DNA from: Vreelandella boliviensis LC1
GTDB lineage: Bacteria > Pseudomonadota > Gammaproteobacteria > Pseudomonadales > Halomonadaceae
Assembly (NCBI RefSeq): GCF_000236035.1
Contig: NZ_JH393257.1
Coordinates: forward strand, 1,092,240 to 1,156,239
Direction of reading: 5' to 3'
DNA length: 64,000 bases
Position numbers and translations under genes: made by a program. Below are positions 43,178-52,320 of this stretch, one piece after another. The first letter of the stretch is position 1, and every line of letters begins with the position of its first letter. Below the pieces are notes generated by a model. It saw nothing but the letters and a program-made list of their open reading frames with translations, did no database searches and was not told the origin of the DNA.

Positions 43178-43609
43178 ATGGCTGAGCCAGAGGCGCTAGA
43201 GGCGTTCTGCACCTTTTTCAATAAACTAGACAATACCTGTACAGAAAAACTATACGAGGTATATACTGAAGATATTGTTTTTAGCGATCCGCTGCATAAG
43301 ATCGAAGGCCGCGAAGCGTTAGAGCGTTATTTTTCAACCATGTATGAAAATGTTGAGCAGTGCCAGTTCCATTATCACACTCAGCAGTTACAGGGTCAGC
43401 AAGCGTTCGTTACCTGGACCATGACGTTTATCCATCCGCGCTTGGCAGGTGGCAAACCGGTAGAGGTTGAAGGCTGTAGTGCGCTTACTTTTGCTGATGA
43501 AGGGCGCGTTCAGCGCCAACGCGACTACTTTGATGCGGGCGCCATGCTCTACGAGCAGTTACCGTTGATGGGCAGCGCCATTCGCTGGTTAAAAAAACGT
43601 CTTGCCTAG
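43178..43609 (+). CDS. NTF2-like (SnoaL-fold) protein
   Basis: The 143-residue protein has an NTF2-like fold signature: YTEDIVFSDPLHKIEGREALERYFSTMY near residue 26, then a beta-rich half with WTMTFIHPRLAGGKPVEVEG. The catalytic role is unknown. Homologues recur in photolyase/SDR/DUF1365 clusters, so it probably has a role in the same lipid or stress process. AAAGGA precedes the ATG. The spacer after it contains three copies of a 14-bp repeat. Confidence 0.75.
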   Translation: MAEPEALEAFCTFFNKLDNTCTEKLYEVYTEDIVFSDPLHKIEGREALERYFSTMYENVEQCQFHYHTQQLQGQQAFVTWTMTFIHPRLAGGKPVEVEGCSALTFADEGRVQRQRDYFDAGAMLYEQLPLMGSAIRWLKKRLA

Positions 43610-43651
43610 GTTTTAACATCACAGTTTTAACATCACAGTTTAAACATCACG
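43610..43651. repeat. 14-bp tandem repeat between the NTF2-like and SDR genes
   Basis: GTTTTAACATCACA occurs at 43610 and 43624, and as GTTTAAACATCACG at 43638, directly after the NTF2-like stop codon and 22 bases before the SDR start. Confidence 0.9.
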
Positions 43652-43673
43652 GCGAGGCGCACTAGGAGACTCG

Positions 43674-44459
43674 ATGGGTACATGGAAAACGCCCCAACGC
43701 ATTTGGTTAACCGGTGCCACATCAGGTATTGGTAAGGCGCTGGCGCGCAAACTTATCGCCCAAGGCCACCAAGTAGTGCTTAGCGCACGCAACGCTGAAG
43801 CTCTCGAAGAACTGTGCCGTGGCCACCCCAATGCCCACCCTCTCCCGCTAGATATCAGCGACCGTCAAGCAGTGTTCAAGGCGGGTAACGACATTCATGA
43901 ACAGCTCGGGGCGTTAAATTTGGCGCTCTTTAACGCGGGCACCTGCGAATACCTAAATGCTCAGCAGTTCGATATGGATTTAGTCGAGCGCGTTTTTAAA
44001 CCTAACCTATTCGGTACTTTATACGGCGTCGAAGCCGCACTGCCGCTACTACGCGCGGCGCGCAAAGAGGGCCTCCCGGCTCGCTTAGCCGCCACCTCCA
44101 GCGCTTCGGCCTATTTACCGTTACCCCGTGCGGAAGCCTATGGGGCGTCTAAAGCCGCGGTGAGTTACTTTTTGGAGTCGCTGCGCTTAGACCTTGATCA
44201 GGAGGGCATAGAGGTCAGCCTTATCCATCCTGGCTTTGTGAAAACGCCGCTCACCGAACGTAACGACTTCCCTATGCCGATGCAGGTAACGGCAGAGCAA
44301 GCAGCCGATGCCATTATCGCGGGGCTGGTGAAGGGTAGGCTGGATATCCACTTCCCACACCGGTTTACCTATCTGGTCAAATTGCTGGGCATTTTGCCTC
44401 CCGCTCTGCGCCGCCAGGTTGGCCTGCGCATGACCCGCAGCCAAAAGGAGTCGTCATGA
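43674..44459 (+). CDS. Short-chain dehydrogenase/reductase
   Basis: The 261-residue classical SDR has GATSGIGKALA at residues 13-23 and FNAGT near 90. The active site comprises Ser in SSASAYLPLP and YGASK near 157-161, and a substrate loop with HPGFVKTPLTERNDFPMP follows. The C-terminus may associate with the membrane. Its stop overlaps the next ATG by four bases. The substrate is unknown; a modified fatty acid or lipid is possible from context. Confidence 0.83.
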   Translation: MGTWKTPQRIWLTGATSGIGKALARKLIAQGHQVVLSARNAEALEELCRGHPNAHPLPLDISDRQAVFKAGNDIHEQLGALNLALFNAGTCEYLNAQQFDMDLVERVFKPNLFGTLYGVEAALPLLRAARKEGLPARLAATSSASAYLPLPRAEAYGASKAAVSYFLESLRLDLDQEGIEVSLIHPGFVKTPLTERNDFPMPMQVTAEQAADAIIAGLVKGRLDIHFPHRFTYLVKLLGILPPALRRQVGLRMTRSQKESS

Positions 44460-45823
44460 GCGCAATGGCATCACAAAGCTCTGGAGCATCACAGCGTATT
44501 GCCATTGTTGGCAGTGGGATTAGCGGCATGGCAGCAGGCTGGTACCTCTCAGCCCAGCATGAGGTCACGCTGTTTGAGTCGGAATCACGCCTCGGTGGTC
44601 ATACCGCCACCATGGATGTGAACGTTGAAGGGCGGCCTTACGCGATTGATACCGGCTTTATTGTCTTTAACGACTGGACCTACCCGCACTTTCAGCGCCT
44701 GATGGCCACCCTGGGCGTCGCCTCACAAGCCACCGAAATGAGCTTTTCAGTTCATGAAACAGCCCGGGATTTTGAGTATAACGGCCATACGTTAGGGTCA
44801 CTGTTTGCCCAGCGACGCAATCTGTTCAACCCCTCGTTCTATCGCCTGCTGGGCGATATTCTGCGCTTTAATAAACAAGCCACAAAAGCGCTTGAGAGCG
44901 AGCAACTGCCTGCCCACATGACGTTGGGGGAGTATCTCGACCAGCATCACTACAATCGTGACTTTCAGCAGCGCTACTTACTGCCCATGGGGGCCGCCAT
45001 TTGGTCGGCCAGCATCAGCGATCTACGCGCCTTCCCGCTGGCGTTTTTTGTGCGTTTTTTCCGTAATCATGGCCTGCTATCGGTCAACCACCGCCCCCAG
45101 TGGTACACCCTATTGGGCGGCTCGAAGAGCTATATTGCCAGCCTAACGGCGCCCTACGCATCGCGCATTCACCTCAATTCGCCGGTCACCCGGATTACCC
45201 GCGACAGCACCGGCGTTGTTATCACCACGTCCTCTGGCTCCCAGCGCTTTGACCAGGTGGTGCTCGCCTGCCACAGCGACCAGGCACTGGCCATGCTGGG
45301 CGACGCCAGCAGCGCCGAGCAGGAAATTCTTGGCGCTATGCCCTACCAGGATAACGAGGTGGTGCTGCATACCGACATCGCCCTGCTACCGCGGCGCAAG
45401 CGCGCCTGGGCGAGCTGGAATTATCGTCTTGATCAACGCGACAGCGAAGCACGCGTATCGGTCACTTATGACATGAATATTCTCCAACGGATAGACAGTG
45501 ACACCACGTTTTGTGTCACCTTAAACGACAGTGCCAGCATTGACCCCAGCAAGGTGCTTGGCCGCTATATCTACGCTCACCCGCAGTTCACTTTGGCTGG
45601 TCAAGCGGCCCAGGCGCGCCACGCGGAGATATCGTCTACGGCCCATCGCACCCACTTTTGCGGCGCCTATTGGCGTAACGGCTTCCACGAAGACGGCGTG
45701 TGGAGTGCGCTGCGAGTGGCCCAGGCATTAGGCTGTGATGAAGCTGCCCCGCCGCCTGCAGAACCTTCCGCGCTACCTGCCCATGAACTGCTAACGCCCC
45801 AGGGCGTCGAGGGGCTGGGATGA
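44456..45823 (+). CDS. FAD-dependent amine-oxidase-like oxidoreductase
   Basis: The 455-residue flavoprotein begins with the dinucleotide-binding motif IAIVGSGISGMAAGWYLS near residue 14 and ESESRLGGHTATMDV near 39. A C-terminal FAD segment has THFCGAYWRNGFHEDGVWSALRVAQAL. Homologues are adjacent to DUF1365 and Cfa-like genes in many proteobacteria; in Rhodobacter related genes of this kind belong to a singlet-oxygen-induced set linked to furan fatty acids. That link is recalled and has not been checked here. Four-base overlaps at both ends show translational coupling. Confidence 0.8.
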   Translation: MSAMASQSSGASQRIAIVGSGISGMAAGWYLSAQHEVTLFESESRLGGHTATMDVNVEGRPYAIDTGFIVFNDWTYPHFQRLMATLGVASQATEMSFSVHETARDFEYNGHTLGSLFAQRRNLFNPSFYRLLGDILRFNKQATKALESEQLPAHMTLGEYLDQHHYNRDFQQRYLLPMGAAIWSASISDLRAFPLAFFVRFFRNHGLLSVNHRPQWYTLLGGSKSYIASLTAPYASRIHLNSPVTRITRDSTGVVITTSSGSQRFDQVVLACHSDQALAMLGDASSAEQEILGAMPYQDNEVVLHTDIALLPRRKRAWASWNYRLDQRDSEARVSVTYDMNILQRIDSDTTFCVTLNDSASIDPSKVLGRYIYAHPQFTLAGQAAQARHAEISSTAHRTHFCGAYWRNGFHEDGVWSALRVAQALGCDEAAPPPAEPSALPAHELLTPQGVEGLG

Positions 45824-46608
45824 TGACCGCAATGATGACTGAATTAACTGCCATGCCGCGGTCGCGTATCTACCGAGGCACCCTGCGCCACCGGCGCTTT
45901 ACGCCCAAATCCCACGCCTTTAGTTATCAGCTATGGATGGCGTGGCTGGACCTGGATGAACTGCCCGACCTGTTCGACAAGGTACCCGGCTTTAGTGCGC
46001 GCCGCCCTGCGTTGGCACGCTTTCGCCGCGAAGACTATCTGGGCCCGGTTGATCGCCCGCTCAAAACCGCCGTGCGCGAAGAGCTTATTCGTCAGTTGGG
46101 CAGCGCACCTAATGGCCGTATCTGCGTGCTTACCCAGCTACGCACGCTGGGCTGCATGTTTAACCCTATTTCCGTCTACTATGCCTACGACCATCTGGGG
46201 CGCCTAACAGCCGTTTTAAGTGAAGTCACCAATATGCCCTGGCGTGAGCGCACCTGCTACGCCAGCGCTGTGGATCCCTCACGCCATAGCCACCAAGCGC
46301 GTTTCGCTAAAGATCTCCACGTCTCGCCGTTTAACCCCATGGAGATGAGCTACCGCTGGAAATTTAATGCCCCCGGCGAAAAGCTCTTTCTGCATATGGA
46401 AAACTGGCAGGATCAGCAGTGCCATTTTGATGCCACGTTGACCCTTGACGCCTCTCCCGCCACCCGTGGCGCGTTGCTAAAAACCTTGGCTCGCCAGCCA
46501 TGGATGAGCCTGAAAACCATTACGGGTATTCATTTTGAAGCACTTCGCCTGTGGCTGAAGCGCGTGCCCGTTTATAACCACCCCAAGCGCAAGGAGACTT
46601 CAAAGTGA
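45820..46608 (+). CDS. DUF1365 family protein
   Basis: The 262-residue protein has the DUF1365 pattern: RIYRGTLRHRRFTPKSHAF near residue 16, LTQLRTLGCMFNPISVYYAY near 103, and HVSPFNPMEMSYRWKF near 167. Function is unproven; the neighbourhood (FAD oxidoreductase, Cfa-like methyltransferase) points to fatty-acyl modification. The start overlaps the preceding stop (ATGA), with a second ATG one codon later. The stop overlaps the GTG of the next gene. Confidence 0.82.
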   Translation: MMTAMMTELTAMPRSRIYRGTLRHRRFTPKSHAFSYQLWMAWLDLDELPDLFDKVPGFSARRPALARFRREDYLGPVDRPLKTAVREELIRQLGSAPNGRICVLTQLRTLGCMFNPISVYYAYDHLGRLTAVLSEVTNMPWRERTCYASAVDPSRHSHQARFAKDLHVSPFNPMEMSYRWKFNAPGEKLFLHMENWQDQQCHFDATLTLDASPATRGALLKTLARQPWMSLKTITGIHFEALRLWLKRVPVYNHPKRKETSK

Positions 46609-47873
46609 CGACCCTGCGTTCTACGCCCCCCAACCTTCAGCTGGTTGCCCAAGACCGCTTAACCAAGTGGCTGAAGCCACGCCTGATGGCCCAACTGGAC
46701 ACCTTTCGTGGCGGTCGTATCACTCTGATTGAAGGCAACCAGTGTCATCACTTAGGTCAGCAAGGCCCGCTGCAAGTGACCGTGGTGATACGCCATTCCC
46801 GTGCCTGGAAACGCCTCGCCTTTGGCGGCACCGTCGGCGCAGCCGAATCGTATATGGACAACGACTGGGACGCCGATGATCTGGTCGCCTTGGTGCGCCT
46901 GTTCGCCGCTAACCTTGAGCAGGTGAATACTAAAATGGAGAACGGCAGTGCCCGCTTTGCCCGGTGGGTATTGGGCGCCGCCTACCGCTTTCAGCGCAAC
47001 AGCCTAAGCGGCTCGAAACGCAATATTGCCGCCCACTACGATATTGGCAACGATCTATTTTCGACATTTCTGGATCGCCACCACTGGATGTATTCAAGCG
47101 CCGTTTTCCCCTATCCGGAAGCCAGCTTGGAAGAGGCCTCTACCTATAAGCTTGATTTAATGCTTGAAAAGCTTGATGTACAGCCCGAGCATCACCTGTT
47201 AGAGATTGGTACCGGATGGGGAGGGTTAGCGATTCACGCCGCCAAAACCCGCGGCTGCCGTGTCACCACCACGACCATTTCGGATGAGCAGCACGCCCAT
47301 ACCGCTCAGCGTATTAGGGAAGAGGGATTAGAAGATAGAATTACCCTGCTTAAACAGGATTATCGTGAATTGACCGGCCGCTATGACCGGCTCATTTCGG
47401 TGGAGATGATAGAAGCAGTGGGGCATCAGTATCTCGATACCTACCTTAACAAGCTGGATAGCCTGCTCACCGACGATGGGCAAGCCATGCTGCAAGCCAT
47501 CACCATCCGCGACCAGCGCTTTGAAGAAGCTAAACGCGACATGGATTTTATCAAGCGCTACATTTTTCCAGGCGGCTTCCTGCCCTCGCACCACGCCATG
47601 TTAACCAGTGTTATGCGTAAAACATCGCTAAACGTGGTCGCGCTGGATGAAATTGGCCCGCATTATGCGCGTACCTTACGCGAGTGGCGCCACCGCTTCG
47701 AAGCCAGCCTGGAGCAGGTGCGAACGCTGGGCTACGATGAGCGTTTTATCCGCATGTGGCGCTACTACCTGTGCTACTGCGAGGGCGGCTTTACTGAACG
47801 CTCCATTGGCACTTGCCACTTACTGCTGGCTAAACCTGCGGCGAAGCCCGTTCCGCTAACCGGCGCGCTCTAA
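46605..47873 (+). CDS. Cyclopropane-fatty-acyl-phospholipid synthase family methyltransferase
   Basis: The 422-residue protein starts at GTG 46605, overlapping the DUF1365 stop. It has the SAM motif LLEIGTGWGGLAIHAA near residue 200 and the Cfa-type segments AHYDIGNDLF near 143, MYSSAVFP near 160, SVEMIEAVGHQYLD near 265 and YYLCYCEGGF near 390, whose cysteine corresponds to the active-site cysteine of Cfa. It methylates acyl chains of membrane lipids, giving a cyclopropane or, in related proteins, a methylated unsaturated chain. It is 40 residues longer than E. coli Cfa. Confidence 0.85.
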   Translation: MTTLRSTPPNLQLVAQDRLTKWLKPRLMAQLDTFRGGRITLIEGNQCHHLGQQGPLQVTVVIRHSRAWKRLAFGGTVGAAESYMDNDWDADDLVALVRLFAANLEQVNTKMENGSARFARWVLGAAYRFQRNSLSGSKRNIAAHYDIGNDLFSTFLDRHHWMYSSAVFPYPEASLEEASTYKLDLMLEKLDVQPEHHLLEIGTGWGGLAIHAAKTRGCRVTTTTISDEQHAHTAQRIREEGLEDRITLLKQDYRELTGRYDRLISVEMIEAVGHQYLDTYLNKLDSLLTDDGQAMLQAITIRDQRFEEAKRDMDFIKRYIFPGGFLPSHHAMLTSVMRKTSLNVVALDEIGPHYARTLREWRHRFEASLEQVRTLGYDERFIRMWRYYLCYCEGGFTERSIGTCHLLLAKPAAKPVPLTGAL

Positions 47874-48377
47874 ATGGCATCACGCAATTGGCAGGCGCTG
47901 GTGTTAAATGCCCTGCGCTTTGAGGCTGGCTGGCTACTGTGTGTGCTTGGCGGTTCATGGGTTGCCGCCATAGCAGGCTGCAGCCTATTGGCCTGGCACC
48001 TATGGCGTTGCGCGCGGCCCGGAGAGTGGCGATTTATCGCCGGATTTGCGCTGCTGGGGCTGTTGATTGATGGCGGTTTGCAGCTGCTTGGAGGCTTCGA
48101 TTTTAACGATCAAACGCAGGCGCTGGGGCTTTTGCCGCTGTGGCTGTGGATGCTTTGGCCGCTGTTTGCCACCCTGGTCTATCACTCGCTTGCATGGCTG
48201 TGGCGTTACCCATTGCTAGCCGCGCTGTGTGGCGCGATTAGCGGCCCACTCTCTTATTACGGCGGAGCGCTAATGGCGGAGGTGACCCTGGCTGCTTGGT
48301 TACTCCCCGTTCAGGCGCTCATTTGGGCGATAATTTGTGTGGGTATTAGCTATTTCAACCCTCTGAAGGAGCAGTGA
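47874..48377 (+). CDS. DUF2878 integral membrane protein
   Basis: The 167-residue protein, whose ATG follows the cfa-like stop codon without a gap, has about five to six hydrophobic helices and conserved-looking tryptophans (WLLPVQALIW, GPLSYYGGALMAEV). It resembles the DUF2878 family that closes photolyase/Cfa clusters. Function is unknown. Its 3' end overlaps the convergent GGDEF-EAL gene by 23 bases. Confidence 0.7.
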   Translation: MASRNWQALVLNALRFEAGWLLCVLGGSWVAAIAGCSLLAWHLWRCARPGEWRFIAGFALLGLLIDGGLQLLGGFDFNDQTQALGLLPLWLWMLWPLFATLVYHSLAWLWRYPLLAALCGAISGPLSYYGGALMAEVTLAAWLLPVQALIWAIICVGISYFNPLKEQ

Positions 48378-50196
48378 CTGGTGTGGGCACCAGACGTTGT
48401 TCCAACTCAGCGGCGGATAGCGGCCGGGCAAAATAGAACCCCTGTACGGACGTGCACCCGGCATTAACCAAGAACTGACACTGCTCTTTGGTTTCAACAC
48501 CTTCAGCAATCACCCCTAGCCCCATACCTTCTGCCATCGCCAAGACTGCCTTAACAATCGAGGCGTCTGCCTGATCGTGGGGCAACTCTTTAATGAACGC
48601 CCGATCGAGTTTAATTTTGTCCACCGGCAAGCGTTTTAAGTAGCCAAGCGACGAATAGCCCGTTCCAAAGTCGTCGATGGCAATCGCAAAGCCTTGGTCA
48701 CGCAGCGCCTGTAGGCGTGGCCCCATATCCCCCGCACGCTCGTCGAGCAGCACTGATTCCGTCAGCTCCAAGCCAATTTGCGAAGGCTTCAACTGGTAAC
48801 GTTTTAGGCAGGTCGTCAGCTGGCTCTCCAGATCGCCTTGAAACAGCTGCAGCGCCGAAATATTGACCCAAATCGTCAACTTGGGCATGGCGCTGTTACG
48901 CCAGTGGGCCTGCTGAGCACAGGCTTTTTCGATCACCCAGGCACCTAGTTGGCTCATTAAACCGTGCCGCTCGGCCAACGGAATAAAGTCACCCGGGGAA
49001 ATCATGCCGTTCTTGGGGTGGCGCCAGCGCAATAGCGCCTCCATCCCCACCAGCTCGCCACTGCCAGGCTCATGCTGGGTTTGATAATGCAGCTCCAACT
49101 GGTCACCAGAAATAAGCGCCGCGCGTAGATCGCTGACCAGTGCCAGTTGAGGGTTATCCTGCTGATCCAGCGCTGGACGAAAGCGCTGGCTTAAGTTACG
49201 CCCCAGACGTTTGGCGCTGTAAAGCGCCGACTCTAAACGCTGGAAAAGCACACCTGACTCGTTACCATCTTCCGGCACGCGACAGCTGCCGATCGTGAGT
49301 CCTAAGCGCAACGAGTGGTCGTTAATTTCAAAAGGCCGACTCATATGCTCGCGCAGGGTAGCTACCCACTGGTCGTGATCGTCAAAGGTGGTGGTGCGGA
49401 TCACCATAAACTCATCGCCGCCCAGCCTCCCTACTACGCTGCCGGCTACGAAGCCAGTTAGCCGCTGGGCAAAGCGTGCCAGCAAACGATCACCCTGTTC
49501 AACGCCCAGGCTGTCGTTGACTGACTTCAACCCATCGATATCCACCAACGCCATGTCCAGGCTCTCACCCGCGCGTAAATTGCGCAGCCGTGAAGCAAGT
49601 AGATCATGAAGGCGGCGGCGATTGGGCAGCCCAGTGAGTGGGTCCTCATAGCCAATACGACGTAAATCGCGATCACGGGCTTTTTGTGCCGATATATCGG
49701 TAAACAGATGAATAAAATGGGTAATGTTGCCGCGTTTATCGGTCACAGCGCGGACTTTTAGCCACTCGGGGTACTCGTCGCCGTGTTTACGTCGGCTCCA
49801 CATTTCACCTTCCCAACGGCCGGTACTTTTCAGCGTGCTCCAAAACGTTTGATAGAATGCTTTGTCATGACGCGGTGCTGCCAGCGTCTCCAGTTTCAGG
49901 CCCTGAATCTCTTGGCTTGCGTAGCCAGTAATTTCGGTAAATGCTGGATTAACCACCAGAACGCGATTTTGCGCATCGGTAATCACCATGGCATCGCTGG
50001 CGAGCCTTAACGTATCTTGCGACAGTCGCAGGCGTAGCCGCTGTTGACGCACTTGCTTCCAGGCGTCCCACAACCCAAGCGCGACTAGCGTGGTAGCCAC
50101 CAGGCGTAGCATCGCATCGGGTATCCAAACACAAGCGGGAAGCGCCGTCAGTGCGACCCAAACTAACGGGCGATTAAGAGAAACAGGAAGCCACAT
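48355..50196 (-). CDS. PAS-GGDEF-EAL cyclic-di-GMP protein
   Basis: The 613-residue protein has two N-terminal hydrophobic segments (about 9-45), a PAS domain with a PAC motif (about 60-180), GGDEF (RLGGDEFMVI near 258) and EAL (GMEALLRWRHP near 386, DDFGTGYSSLGYL near 509). Both signature motifs are intact. Synthase, phosphodiesterase or both activities are possible; in such tandem proteins the EAL activity often predominates. It is convergent with the lipid cluster and divergent from fabA. Confidence 0.88.
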   Translation of the reverse strand: MWLPVSLNRPLVWVALTALPACVWIPDAMLRLVATTLVALGLWDAWKQVRQQRLRLRLSQDTLRLASDAMVITDAQNRVLVVNPAFTEITGYASQEIQGLKLETLAAPRHDKAFYQTFWSTLKSTGRWEGEMWSRRKHGDEYPEWLKVRAVTDKRGNITHFIHLFTDISAQKARDRDLRRIGYEDPLTGLPNRRRLHDLLASRLRNLRAGESLDMALVDIDGLKSVNDSLGVEQGDRLLARFAQRLTGFVAGSVVGRLGGDEFMVIRTTTFDDHDQWVATLREHMSRPFEINDHSLRLGLTIGSCRVPEDGNESGVLFQRLESALYSAKRLGRNLSQRFRPALDQQDNPQLALVSDLRAALISGDQLELHYQTQHEPGSGELVGMEALLRWRHPKNGMISPGDFIPLAERHGLMSQLGAWVIEKACAQQAHWRNSAMPKLTIWVNISALQLFQGDLESQLTTCLKRYQLKPSQIGLELTESVLLDERAGDMGPRLQALRDQGFAIAIDDFGTGYSSLGYLKRLPVDKIKLDRAFIKELPHDQADASIVKAVLAMAEGMGLGVIAEGVETKEQCQFLVNAGCTSVQGFYFARPLSAAELEQRLVPTPVTAPSEG

Positions 50197-50313
50197 GGCG
50201 ATTCGCTATACCCTATACAAATTAACCTAGATAAAAATTAGCGTTAGGTGCCATGCTGATCATGCCGCCTAATAAGAAACGTGAATGCTATATATTACGG
50301 CAATGGAACATTT

Positions 50314-50325
50314 ATTGTGCACAAT
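50314..50325. promoter_or_regulatory. 12-bp perfect palindrome ahead of fabA
   Basis: ATTGTGCACAAT reads identically on both strands. It lies between the divergent GGDEF-EAL and fabA genes, 150 bases before fabA. It could be an operator, but no regulator is known for it here. Confidence 0.3.
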
Positions 50326-50476
50326 CGGCAGCTGTTTATCCAAGCTGCCCACTATAGTGCTATCGGCCAATCCGCCAAAATCTCAAGTTATGGACGATAA
50401 ATAGTCAGTTACGTGCATTCGGCGGTTTCGGGAAGTAGACTAGCCCTACAACCAATTTGATATTCGGAACGATTCA

Positions 50477-50992
50477 GTGACCAAGCAACATTCCTTTGAT
50501 CGCGAAGAACTACTGGCCTGCTCGCGCGGCGAATTATTCGGCCCTGGAAATGCACAGCTCCCGGCTCCTAACATGCTGATGCTTGATCGCATCAAGCATA
50601 TTCACGAAGAAGGCGGTGAGCATGGCAAGGGCGAGCTGATCGCCGAGCTGGATATCACGCCTGATTTGTGGTTCTTTGACTGCCACTTTCCCGGTGACCC
50701 CGTCATGCCTGGCTGTTTAGGATTAGACGCCATGTGGCAGCTAGTCGGGTTTTATTTGGGCTGGCTAGGCCACCCAGGTCGCGGACGTGCGCTTGGCTGC
50801 GGCGAGGTTAAATTCAGCGGACAGATTCTGCCGGATGCACAGAAAGTGACCTATAGCATTAATATTAAGCGTATTATTACCCGGCGTCTTATCTTGGGTA
50901 TCGCCGACGGTACAGTAACCGTTGACGGACGCGACATTTATCAGGCTAATGATCTGCGCGTTGGCCTTTTTACCTCCACTGCGAATTTCTGA
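50477..50992 (+). CDS. fabA: 3-hydroxydecanoyl-ACP dehydratase/isomerase FabA
   Basis: The 171-residue protein starts at GTG 50477. It has the catalytic pair His70 (FFDCHFPGD) and Asp84 (GLDAMWQL). FabA dehydrates 3-hydroxyacyl-ACP and isomerises trans-2- to cis-3-decenoyl-ACP, the entry to unsaturated fatty acids by the anaerobic route. fabB follows 13 bases later, the standard FabA-FabB operon. Length and motifs match E. coli. Confidence 0.96.
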   Translation: MTKQHSFDREELLACSRGELFGPGNAQLPAPNMLMLDRIKHIHEEGGEHGKGELIAELDITPDLWFFDCHFPGDPVMPGCLGLDAMWQLVGFYLGWLGHPGRGRALGCGEVKFSGQILPDAQKVTYSINIKRIITRRLILGIADGTVTVDGRDIYQANDLRVGLFTSTANF

Positions 50993-51005
50993 ACAGGAGG
51001 CTCCC

Positions 51006-52223
51006 ATGCGACGAGTGGTAGTCACCGGCCTTGGCATCGTATCGTGCCTTGGCAACGACCAACGACAGGTCCTGGACGCGCTCAAAACTGGGCGTAGCGG
51101 TATTCGTTTTAAGGAAGAGTATGCCGAGCGAGGCTTTCGTAGCCATGTGGCAGGCAGCGTCGATATTGATCTTGACGCACTCATCGACCGCAAACTGCGC
51201 CGCTTTATGGGCGATGCGGCTGCCTATGCGTATGTCTCTATGGCCCAGGCCATCGAAGACGCGGGACTGAGCGAAGAACAGGTTTCCAACGAACGTACTG
51301 GCCTGATTGCCGGCTCCGGCGGTGCTTCAAGTGCTAACCAGGTTGAAGCGGCTGATGTGCTACGTGACAAAGGCCTGCGCCGTGTTGGCCCTTACCGCGT
51401 TACCCGGACAATGGGCAGCACCGTGTCCGCCTGTCTGGCAACGCCGTTTAAAATCAAAGGCGTCAATTATTCTATCTCTTCTGCCTGCGCGACCTCCGCG
51501 CACTGTATTGGCAGCGCGATGGAGCAAATTCAGCTTAACAAACAGGATGTAGTGTTTGCCGGTGGCGGCGAAGAGGAACACTGGACGCTCTCTTGCCTGT
51601 TTGATGCCATGGGCGCGCTCTCTACCCACTACAACGACACCCCAGAGCAGGCTTCACGTCCTTACGACCAGGCCCGCGACGGCTTTGTTATCGCCGGTGG
51701 CGGTGGCATGTTGGTGTTGGAAGAGCTTGAACACGCTAAAGCCCGCGGTGCCAAGATCTACGGCGAGCTGGTGGGTTACGGCGCGACCTCTGACGGCCAT
51801 GATATGGTTGCTCCTTCGGGCGAAGGGGCGATGCGCTGCATGCGTCAGGCGATGGCAACGGTCGATGGCGCCATTGACTATATCAATACCCACGGCACTT
51901 CGACGCCCGTAGGCGATGTTGCCGAGCTCAAAGCCATACGCAAAGTGTTTGGCAATACAACGCCCGCCATGAGTTCGACTAAATCGCTCACCGGCCACTC
52001 CCTGGGGGCTACCGGTGTACAGGAAGCGATCTATTCGCTACTGATGATGCAGCATAACTTTGTTGCTGCTTCGGCGAATATCACCGATTTGGATGAGCAG
52101 GCCGACGGCTTTGATATTGTCACCGAACGCCGCGATGACGTAACGATAGAGCGCGCCTTGTCGAATAGCTTCGGCTTTGGCGGCACCAATGCGTGTTTAG
52201 TCTTCCAGCGTTTCAACGACTAA
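51006..52223 (+). CDS. fabB: 3-oxoacyl-ACP synthase I FabB
   Basis: The 405-residue condensing enzyme starts at [17 protein letters not shown], with CAGGAGG just upstream. Its active site has Cys161 ([10 protein letters not shown]), His near 296 ([11 protein letters not shown]) and His near 331 ([12 protein letters not shown]). It elongates cis-3-decenoyl-ACP made by FabA. Operon with fabA; a bidirectional terminator follows. Confidence 0.95.
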   Translation: MRRVVVTGLGIVSCLGNDQRQVLDALKTGRSGIRFKEEYAERGFRSHVAGSVDIDLDALIDRKLRRFMGDAAAYAYVSMAQAIEDAGLSEEQVSNERTGLIAGSGGASSANQVEAADVLRDKGLRRVGPYRVTRTMGSTVSACLATPFKIKGVNYSISSACATSAHCIGSAMEQIQLNKQDVVFAGGGEEEHWTLSCLFDAMGALSTHYNDTPEQASRPYDQARDGFVIAGGGGMLVLEELEHAKARGAKIYGELVGYGATSDGHDMVAPSGEGAMRCMRQAMATVDGAIDYINTHGTSTPVGDVAELKAIRKVFGNTTPAMSSTKSLTGHSLGATGVQEAIYSLLMMQHNFVAASANITDLDEQADGFDIVTERRDDVTIERALSNSFGFGGTNACLVFQRFND

Positions 52224-52245
52224 CGCTACTTCGCATTACGACCAT

Positions 52246-52275
52246 AAAAACGGCGCCCAGTGGGCGCCGTTTTTG
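52246..52275. terminator. Bidirectional terminator between fabB and plsC-like gene
   Basis: AAAAACGGCGCCCA, then TGGGCGCCGTTTTT, a nearly perfect palindrome with A and T tracts. It lies 23 bases past the fabB stop and 46 bases past the convergent acyltransferase stop. Confidence 0.92.
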
Positions 52276-52320
52276 TGCTTAGGCTTTTATGTACAGGCGT
52301 CGCGTATCAACATAAGGCGG

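Noticed and set aside
48355..50196. GGDEF-EAL protein as part of the photolyase cluster
   Set aside because: It is on the opposite strand and overlaps only at its 3' end; no common promoter or motif links it.
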